11,589 nt of DNA from Chloroflexota bacterium (GTDB lineage: Bacteria > Chloroflexota > Dehalococcoidia > DSTF01 > JACRBR01): contig JANXYW010000264.1 in the NCBI GenBank assembly GCA_025355835.1, forward strand, positions 1 to 11,589. The letters run 5' to 3'. Position numbers and translations under genes: made by a program. Positions 6,950 to 11,589 of the stretch are shown here, piece by piece; the stretch's first letter is position 1; each line of letters begins with the position of its first letter. The notes under the pieces were generated by a model. The model made no database searches. It was not told the origin of the DNA and saw nothing but the letters and a program-made list of their open reading frames with translations.

Positions 6950-7357
6950 CTACGGCTCGACGCGAGTGATGCCGGGGATGCGATCGAAGTCTTTGTCGAA
7001 AGAGATGATCTCGGTGATGCCGAGGCGCTCCATCGTGACGGCGTGGTAGGCATCGACGATCGACAACGACGTGCGCGCGTACAGATCGAAGATTTTCGGC
7101 CACAGCTGCTTTCCGGGCAGCACGACAGCAGGAAGATCGATGAAGTCGAGGAGCGCGTCGCGGATCTCGGACTTCGGAATCTTGTACGTGCGTTCCAACG
7201 TGAACGCCGCCTCGAAGATGACTTGATCCGTGATCCGGACGACGACCTCCTCTGCCGAGATGCGTGCTACCAGCGCGCTCGCACGCGGCGAGTGATCAGC
7301 GTTGTCACCGGTGAAGTGACGCAGCAGCACCGATGTATCGAGCAGCGGCGGAGGCAC
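6950..7357 (-). CDS. vapC: PIN-domain ribonuclease toxin (VapC-like)
   Basis: This 135-residue PIN-domain protein is expected to be an Mg-dependent RNase acting as the toxin of a type II toxin-antitoxin module. The acidic active-site set is visible: Asp7 in LLDTSVLL, Glu49 in IFEAAF, Asp102 in VDAYHA, and Asp121 within SFDKDFD. The length is normal for VapC. The GTG start at 7357 abuts the antitoxin stop codon directly (TAG then GTG), so the two are almost certainly translated from one message with coupling. The RNA target cannot be read from the sequence. Confidence 0.92.
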   Translation of the reverse strand: MPPPLLDTSVLLRHFTGDNADHSPRASALVARISAEEVVVRITDQVIFEAAFTLERTYKIPKSEIRDALLDFIDLPAVVLPGKQLWPKIFDLYARTSLSIVDAYHAVTMERLGITEIISFDKDFDRIPGITRVEP

Positions 7358-7627
7358 CTAGTCGCCCAGCTCAGCAAGAACGTCGTCAACCCATGCTTCC
7401 TGCGCGTCGTCCTTCATCTTGGCGATCGTGGGCGGCGGACCTGGCCGCCGACCCTTAAAGATGCCGGCTGTACGCTCGGCGTAGCTCGCGCTCTTCGTGA
7501 CTCGAACCCGGCCGTCTTCGAGCAGGAACGACACCCGGTCGCCGGGCGCGACGGCGAGCGCGGCACGGATCTCTGCTGGAATGGTGATCTGGCCCTTTGA
7601 TGTGACTTTCGCTGTTGCGCTTCGCAT
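7358..7627 (-). CDS. vapB: AbrB/MazE-type (SpoVT-AbrB) antitoxin
   Basis: This 89-residue protein has an N-terminal swapped-hairpin AbrB DNA-binding domain: KVTSKGQITIPAEIR at 7-21, then LAVAPGDRVSFLLEDG. The C-terminal half (about 47-89, proline-rich then acidic) is where antitoxins of this type usually wrap the toxin. The pairing with the PIN toxin immediately downstream is the VapBC arrangement. The ATG start is supported by a strong GGAGGT (minus strand 7638-7633), five bases upstream. Such antitoxins usually repress their own promoter, and the three direct repeats just upstream are good candidates for its binding sites. Confidence 0.92.
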   Translation of the reverse strand: MRSATAKVTSKGQITIPAEIRAALAVAPGDRVSFLLEDGRVRVTKSASYAERTAGIFKGRRPGPPPTIAKMKDDAQEAWVDDVLAELGD

Positions 7628-7674
7628 TCCTTACCTCCGTTTGTCATCCTTACCTACACAATATAGTCCTTACC
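7628..7674 (-). promoter_or_regulatory. Toxin-antitoxin operator candidate: three GGTAAGGA repeats
   Basis: On the minus strand GGTAAGGA occurs exactly three times, at 7674-7667, 7654-7647 and 7635-7628, with start-to-start spacing of 20 and 19 bp (about two helical turns). The middle and upstream copies flank the candidate -10 box. The downstream copy overlaps the Shine-Dalgarno and touches the ATG of the antitoxin. All copies would lie on one face of the helix, as expected for cooperative binding of a dimeric repressor such as the AbrB-type antitoxin. The repeats are seen in the sequence; their role as an operator is inferred. Confidence 0.6.
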
Positions 7675-7689
7675 GGTTCGCCGCAGCAA
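7660..7689 (-). promoter_or_regulatory. Candidate sigma-70-like promoter of the toxin-antitoxin pair
   Basis: On the minus strand TTGCTG (7689-7684) and TATATT (7665-7660) are separated by 18 bp. They lie about 33 bp upstream of the antitoxin ATG, in an AT-rich island that stands out in this GC-rich window. The match is moderate at both boxes. The upstream GGTAAGGA copy sits in the spacer, which would allow a bound repressor to block polymerase. Confidence 0.45.
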
Positions 7690-7931
7690 GGCCGTTCGAG
7701 TTCCCGCGCGGCCGCGTTTGAGTCTAATTCCGGCTCGTGATAGGGTGCGGTTGCCTCTGGAGGGGATACACATCTCAGGATTGCGCCCTCTGCACCGCAG
7801 CCTCTCAATGCCCATGGTCGTCGCTTCTGGTGGCGCCGCGCGGGCCTGCTTCTCGCACTCTCGGCCGCAGTTGGCGGCTTCTGGCACTCGCCCTTCGGGC
7901 ACCACCGCAAGAAGGAAGGTGTAGACGACTC
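7675..7931. other. Intergenic region between the antitoxin and sdhA (divergent)
   Basis: The gap between the two divergent start codons is 304 bp, and this is its part beyond the toxin-antitoxin operator. It must contain the sdhA promoter, but I see only a weak candidate, TTGAGT at 7718 with TAGGGT at 7741 (17-bp spacer). A two-part hairpin is possible at 7744-7796 (outer GGTGC/GCACC, inner GAGGG/CCCTC), and a short GCCC/GGGC hairpin with a TTC loop at 7890-7900. The 13-mer GCTTCTSGCACTC occurs twice (7848 and 7877). No known riboswitch, tRNA or SRP RNA signature is recognisable. GAAGGAAGG at 7911-7919 is the nearest purine-rich ribosome-binding candidate for sdhA, though 12 bases from the ATG. 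Confidence 0.5.
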
Positions 7932-7977
7932 ATGGCTGTCTACGAACACGACGTCCTTGTCATCGGAGCCGGCCTAG
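7808..7977 (+). pseudogene. Possible small membrane-peptide reading frame without a usable start
   Basis: From 7816 to the TAG at 7975-7977, frame 1 reads like a small membrane protein: an Arg/Trp-rich start (GRRFWWRRAG), a hydrophobic stretch (LLLALSAAVGGFW) and a basic tail (HHRKKE). Most codons end in G or C while second positions are AT-richer, as in the real genes here. The frame is open from 7744 but contains no ATG, GTG or TTG before this point. Two ATG codons (7808 and 7814) lie just ahead but in another frame, so a single-base indel near 7810 would create an intact small gene overlapping the start of sdhA by 46 bases. It could be a frameshifted gene, a relic or chance. Confidence is low. 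Confidence 0.2.
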
Positions 7978-9632
7978 CCGGCATGCGCGCGGCAATCGAG
8001 GCCCAAAAGATGGGCGCCGACGTCGCGATGATCTCGAAGGTGCACCCGGTGCGGTCGCACTCGAACGCGGCGCAGGGCGGCGTCAACGGCCCGGGCATCG
8101 GCGAAGACGGCGGGCCGTGGGAGGAGCACGCGTACGAGACGACGAAGGCGTCGGACTACCTGGGCGATCAGGACGCGATCACCATCCTGGCGCAAGAGGG
8201 CGGGCGCGAAGTGCTGCAGATGGAGCACTGGGGCGTCGTCTTCAGCCGCAAGCCCGACGGGCAGATGGCGGTGCGGCGCTTCGGCGGGATGGGCAAGGCT
8301 CGCACATTCTTCGTCGGCGCGATTACCGGCCAGGCGATGCTGCACGTGCTGTACGAGCAGCTGATGAAGCCGAGCGTGTACCAGGCGCTGCGCAACTACG
8401 AAGAGTGGTTCGTGACGAGCCTGATCATCGACGAGGGCCAGTGCCGCGGGGCGGTGGCGATGAACATCCACACGGGCGAGCTGCACGCCATCACGGCGAA
8501 AGCGACGATCGTGTGCACCGGTGGTCTCGGCCGGGTGTACGAGCCTTCGACCAACGCACTGATCTGTACGGGCGACGGCATCGCACAGGCGTATCGCGTG
8601 GGCGCGCCGATCATGGACATGGAGATGATCCAGATCCATCCGACGACGCTGAAGGGCACCGGCGTATTGATCACGGAGGGTGCGCGCGGCGAAGGTGCGT
8701 ACCTGCTAAACAAAGACGGCGAGCGATTCATGTCCAAGTACGCGCCGAACATGATGGAACTCGCGTCGCGAGACGTTGTGTCGCGCGCGGAACAGATGGA
8801 ACTCGACGAAGGACGCGGCGTCGACGGCTGCGTGTTCCTCGACATGCGGCACCTCGGCGAAGAGCTGATCAAGGAGCGCCTTGAGGAGATCTACGAGATC
8901 GCCCGCGACCTCGTAAACATCGACATCACCAAAGAACTGCTACCGATTCTGCCCGGCGTCCACTACGCGATGGGCGGCATCAAGACGGACGTCGATGGCG
9001 CGACACCGATGCCGGGCCTGTACTCCGCCGGCGAGGCGGCGTGTGTGAGCGTGCACGGCGCGAACCGCGTGGGCGCGAATTCGCTGCTGGACACTATTGT
9101 GTTCGGGCGACGCGCGGCGGAGCATGCGGTGCCGTGGCTGCGTAGCCAAACCTTCAAGCCTATCCCGGAGAGCGTCGTTGAAAAGGATCGCGCCATGATC
9201 CAGGAGGTCCTCGCGCGGCCGAAGACGGATGATCGCGTGGCGCGCATCCGGCGCGATATGGGCGAGACGATGAGCGCGAACGTGGGCTTGTTCCGTTCGC
9301 CGGAGAAGCTGGAGAAGCAGATGGTACTGCTGAAGGAGCTTCGCGCACGGTACGAGAAAGTCGGCATCGACGACAAGGGTAAGGTGTTCAACACCGACCT
9401 GCTGTTCCACATCGAACTTGGATACATGCTCGACTGCGCGGAGATGATTACAAAGAGCGCCATCGAGCGAAAAGAGAGTCGTGGCGCGCACACACGGCTG
9501 GACTTCCCGAACCGCGACGACGAGAACTGGTTGAAACACATCGTGCTTACGAAGCAACCGGACGGGAGCGAGAAGATGAGCTACATCCCGGTGACGATCA
9601 CGGAGTGGCAGCCGCAGGAGCGGAAGTACTAG
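7932..9632 (+). CDS. sdhA: Succinate dehydrogenase / fumarate reductase flavoprotein subunit
   Basis: This 566-residue FAD-containing catalytic subunit interconverts succinate and fumarate. Features in order: the Rossmann FAD motif GAGLAG at 12-17; His43 in SHSNAAQGG, the residue that binds FAD covalently in this family; the substrate-site block QIHPTTLKGTGVLITEGARGEG at about 234-255, including His236, Glu249 and Arg252; the ASRDVVSR helix with the catalytic-type Arg; the YAMGGI His/Gly segment; and GANRVGANSLLDTIVFGR with the second substrate-binding Arg. All key residues expected of an active enzyme are present. The ATG at 7932 is chosen because the conserved N-terminus (YEHDVLVIGAG) begins there; the frame stays open upstream to 7737 but that part is not family-like. 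It is the first gene of sdhA-sdhB-sdhE, followed 50 bp later by sdhB. The direction of catalysis cannot be told from sequence. Confidence 0.96.
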   Translation: MAVYEHDVLVIGAGLAGMRAAIEAQKMGADVAMISKVHPVRSHSNAAQGGVNGPGIGEDGGPWEEHAYETTKASDYLGDQDAITILAQEGGREVLQMEHWGVVFSRKPDGQMAVRRFGGMGKARTFFVGAITGQAMLHVLYEQLMKPSVYQALRNYEEWFVTSLIIDEGQCRGAVAMNIHTGELHAITAKATIVCTGGLGRVYEPSTNALICTGDGIAQAYRVGAPIMDMEMIQIHPTTLKGTGVLITEGARGEGAYLLNKDGERFMSKYAPNMMELASRDVVSRAEQMELDEGRGVDGCVFLDMRHLGEELIKERLEEIYEIARDLVNIDITKELLPILPGVHYAMGGIKTDVDGATPMPGLYSAGEAACVSVHGANRVGANSLLDTIVFGRRAAEHAVPWLRSQTFKPIPESVVEKDRAMIQEVLARPKTDDRVARIRRDMGETMSANVGLFRSPEKLEKQMVLLKELRARYEKVGIDDKGKVFNTDLLFHIELGYMLDCAEMITKSAIERKESRGAHTRLDFPNRDDENWLKHIVLTKQPDGSEKMSYIPVTITEWQPQERKY

Positions 9633-9636
9633 TTGT

Positions 9637-9664
9637 CGGTTGGTGACTGGTCGCTGATTGGTGG
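9637..9664. repeat. Weak degenerate heptad run between sdhA and sdhB
   Basis: Four 7-bp units read CGGTTGG, TGACTGG, TCGCTGA and TTGGTGG; three of the four end in TGG. The period equals that of the perfect AGTTCAC array at 706-742, which also has an AGTTGGT unit. The match is loose and could be chance in a 50-bp gap. Confidence 0.35.
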
Positions 9665-9682
9665 TCGGGAACGGAGCGGAAC

Positions 9683-10684
9683 ATGAAAGTTAAGCTGAAG
9701 GTGAAGCGGACGAACCCGGAGACGGGGCAGTCCGGCTACAGCAACTATGAGATCGAGGCGGCGGAGAACGTGACGGCGCTCGACGCGCTGATCCAGGTGC
9801 GCGAGTACGAGGACGGCTCACTCGCGCTGCGCTGCTCGTGCCGAAGTGCGATCTGCGGATCGTGCTCGATGCGCATCGACGGCCAAGCGCGGCTGGCCTG
9901 TCGGGCGAAGGTGCTCGCTCTCACGCGCGGCGACGAGAACCACGAGATGGTCGTCGAACCGATGGGCAACATGCCCGTGATCAAAGACCTCGTGAACGAC
10001 ATGGATTCGTTCTGGTCGAAGATGCGGCAGGTCGACCCGTTCCTCCAGCCGGAGGGGCCTGAGCCCGTCGCCGAGTATCGCGTGCCAAACGAGACGATGA
10101 TCGACCTCACGCACACGATGAACTGCATCATGTGCGGCGCCTGCGTGAGCGACTGCACCGTGCTTGAGGTCGACAGGAACTTCATCGCGCCCGCAGCGCT
10201 CGCGAAGGCGTATCGCGTCGTGGCGGACCCGCGTGACGGCCACGAGCACGACCGGCTGGAGAAGCTGAGCGAGTACGGCGGCATCTGGGACTGCACGCGC
10301 TGCAACATGTGCGTCGAAGTCTGCCCGAAGGGCGTCGCTCCGATGAACCGCATCTTGCAGCTGCGGGAGATGGCGCTGGAGAACGGCATCAAGAACAACG
10401 CCGGCGCGCGCCACACGAACATCTTCACGAAGTCGATCGAAGACGGCGGGCGGCTGAACGAGGTCTGGATGCTGCCGGGCTCCGTCGGCATGTTCAACCT
10501 GCCGCGCATCCTCAAGGAAATGCCGGGTGCGCTGAAGATGGCGCGCGCAGGAAAGTTGCCATTTGCGCAAGCGATACCGCCGGGGTTCCCGGGCTCGCAC
10601 AAGATGAAGGGCATGGATCGCGTACGGAACGTTGTGCGGAAAGCCGCATCGCTAAAGCCGAAGAAGCCGGAGGTAACGGGCTGA
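9683..10684 (+). CDS. sdhB: Succinate dehydrogenase / fumarate reductase iron-sulfur subunit, class E-like
   Basis: This 333-residue electron-transfer subunit links the flavoprotein to the CCG subunit. The N-terminal plant-ferredoxin domain carries the [2Fe-2S] ligands Cys53, Cys58, Cys61 and Cys73, with an additional Cys51. The C-terminal ferredoxin domain carries Cys148/151/154/158 and Cys204/207/210/214. The second motif is a full CxxCxxCxxxCP. In classical SdhB the Cys207 position is not Cys and the cluster is [3Fe-4S]; here a second [4Fe-4S] cluster is predicted, as reported for the archaeal class E-type enzymes. After about residue 240 there is an extension of roughly 90 residues, ending in a basic tail, that ordinary 230-250-residue SdhB proteins lack. 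The start ATG has GGAG at 9673-9676, six bases upstream. Its stop overlaps the next start (TGATG), so translation is probably coupled. Confidence 0.95.
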   Translation: MKVKLKVKRTNPETGQSGYSNYEIEAAENVTALDALIQVREYEDGSLALRCSCRSAICGSCSMRIDGQARLACRAKVLALTRGDENHEMVVEPMGNMPVIKDLVNDMDSFWSKMRQVDPFLQPEGPEPVAEYRVPNETMIDLTHTMNCIMCGACVSDCTVLEVDRNFIAPAALAKAYRVVADPRDGHEHDRLEKLSEYGGIWDCTRCNMCVEVCPKGVAPMNRILQLREMALENGIKNNAGARHTNIFTKSIEDGGRLNEVWMLPGSVGMFNLPRILKEMPGALKMARAGKLPFAQAIPPGFPGSHKMKGMDRVRNVVRKAASLKPKKPEVTG

Positions 10685-11586
10685 TGGAGTACTCGAAGTG
10701 GGCGTTCTGGCCTGGCTGCGTGTCGAAGGGCGCCGCGCCGGAGCTGTATCTCGCGACGAATCGCGTTGCGAAAGAGCTCGGCATCGAGCTGGTCGAACTG
10801 GATCAGGCGACGTGTACGGGCGCGGGCGTGATCCAGGAGCAGAATCCGGAGATGGCGGACGCGCTGAACGCGCGGACGTTTGCGCTAGCGCAGCAGCTGG
10901 GGCTGCCGCTGATGAACATCTGCTCGACGTGCCAGGGCATCGAGAGCATGGTGCAGGACAAGCTGACGAAGCGACCCGAGTACCTCGCGAAGGTGAACGC
11001 GATCCTCGCCGATGAGGGGCTGCACTACACGCCGGGCCTCGTCATCAAGAACTTCCTCTGGCTGCTGGTTGAGGACTTCGGTCTCGACCGGTTGAAGAAG
11101 ATGGTGACGCGGCCGCTGACCGGGCTGCGCGTCGGTCCGTTCTACGGCTGCTACATTCTGCGGCCCAGCTCCATCCTCGGCAAGGAAGAACACCCGGATC
11201 GCGACCACTACCTTGAGATGGTGATCGAGGCCGTCGGCGCGACCGTCGTCGACTACGAAGGCTCGAAGAAGTGCTGCGGCTTCCCGATCCTAACGATCAA
11301 CCGCGAGAACTCGCTGACGCAGGCGGGCAACCATATCCACGAGGCGCAGGACCTCGGCGCGGACGCGCTTGTGTCGCCGTGCCCGCTCTGCCACCTGAAC
11401 CTCGACGCGCAGCAACCAGCCGCGAAGCAGGTAACAGGCCACGACATCGATCTGCCGATCATCCACCTTCCGCAACTTATCGGCCTCGCCATCGGTGTGC
11501 CGCCGAAAGAGATGCGCATGGACCACCACGTCGTGTCGACGAAGAAGCTGTTGGAGAAGTTGGCGGCGGCGCCCGTTCGGGCGTAG
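10684..11586 (+). CDS. sdhE: CCG-domain subunit (SdhE / HdrB-like) of succinate:quinone oxidoreductase
   Basis: This 300-residue protein is built from two cysteine-rich CCG domains, as in heterodisulfide reductase subunit B and in the membrane-associating subunit of class E succinate:quinone oxidoreductases and methylmenaquinol:fumarate reductases. The name sdhE here means that subunit, not the E. coli FAD-assembly factor. Domain 1 has Cys12, then CTG at 44-46, then Cys80 and Cys83; the second Cys of the usual CC pair is Thr45. Domain 2 is complete: Cys156, Cys197-Cys198-Gly, Cys233 and Cys236, the ligand set for a non-cubane [4Fe-4S] cluster. No transmembrane helix is evident, so membrane contact would be through amphipathic helices or another subunit. 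The ATG overlaps the sdhB stop by one base. The gene is complete and ends three bases before the window edge, so any further subunit downstream is not visible. Confidence 0.93.
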   Translation: MEYSKWAFWPGCVSKGAAPELYLATNRVAKELGIELVELDQATCTGAGVIQEQNPEMADALNARTFALAQQLGLPLMNICSTCQGIESMVQDKLTKRPEYLAKVNAILADEGLHYTPGLVIKNFLWLLVEDFGLDRLKKMVTRPLTGLRVGPFYGCYILRPSSILGKEEHPDRDHYLEMVIEAVGATVVDYEGSKKCCGFPILTINRENSLTQAGNHIHEAQDLGADALVSPCPLCHLNLDAQQPAAKQVTGHDIDLPIIHLPQLIGLAIGVPPKEMRMDHHVVSTKKLLEKLAAAPVRA

Positions 11587-11589
11587 CGG

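Noticed and set aside
7690..7740. tRNA-like T-arm (TTCGAGT at 7695) near the toxin-antitoxin promoter
   Set aside because: The flanking bases do not pair as a T stem, and there is no acceptor or anticodon arm at the correct distance on either strand.
7744..7796. Hairpin ahead of sdhA as a riboswitch or terminator
   Set aside because: The stems are only 5 bp with an uneven internal loop, there is no T-run, and no known riboswitch core is recognisable. It is kept only as a note on the gap.
7737..7931. In-frame N-terminal extension of sdhA by 65 codons
   Set aside because: The extension is Cys/Arg/Ser-rich with no relation to SdhA, while the conserved FAD-binding start begins at the ATG at 7932.
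7650..7949. Minus-strand open frames of 83-99 codons upstream of the antitoxin
   Set aside because: They overlap the toxin-antitoxin promoter and the sdhA start, have no family-like sequence, and look like shadows of GC-rich DNA.

Overview
High-GC bacterial chromosome, gene-dense, with no phage, transposase, CRISPR or rRNA/tRNA signal. The mix (glucose-dehydrogenase-like SDRs, a Tat/lipoprotein amidohydrolase, a succinate dehydrogenase with a CCG-domain subunit in place of SdhC/D) reminds me of an uncultured environmental lineage such as Chloroflexota (Dehalococcoidia-like). That placement is inference; Actinobacteriota- or Binatota-like origins are not excluded.

Layout. (1) 1-1572, plus strand: the 3' part of a PhaB/FabG-like reductase, then a complete 271-aa SDR, separated by a tandem array of the heptamer AGTTCAC. 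(2) 1726-5875, minus strand: four genes read in the order transglutaminase-like protein, exported amidohydrolase, degenerate GGDEF membrane protein, ruvA. Spacing is 30-81 bp, so this may be one transcription unit, but the functions are not obviously related. (3) 5999-6814, plus strand: a second 271-aa SDR that is a close paralogue of the first (about 70% identical by eye over the first 200 residues). It carries the same type of 9-bp repeat right after its stop codon. (4) 6950-7674, minus strand: an AbrB-type antitoxin and PIN-domain toxin pair with abutting reading frames. The promoter carries three exact copies of GGTAAGGA spaced about two helical turns apart. (5) 7932-11586, plus strand: a three-gene respiratory operon made of an SdhA flavoprotein, an SdhB iron-sulfur protein with an extra cluster cysteine and a long C-terminal tail, and a CCG-domain subunit. 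This is the non-classical (class E-like) succinate:quinone oxidoreductase / fumarate reductase arrangement. No heme-b SdhC/D anchor lies within the window.

How the genes work together: the Sdh proteins clearly form one complex that passes electrons from succinate through FAD and three Fe-S clusters to the CCG subunit. The toxin and antitoxin form a self-regulated module. The three SDRs are oxidoreductases of unassigned substrate. The rest is a housekeeping and miscellaneous block.

I do not see a clear undescribed multi-gene system. The best leads are the CTG (instead of CCG) first motif in the SdhE-like subunit, a GGDEF domain that lost its active site but kept its RxxD inhibitory site, the operator-like repeats at the toxin-antitoxin promoter, and a start-less coding-like stretch just ahead of sdhA.
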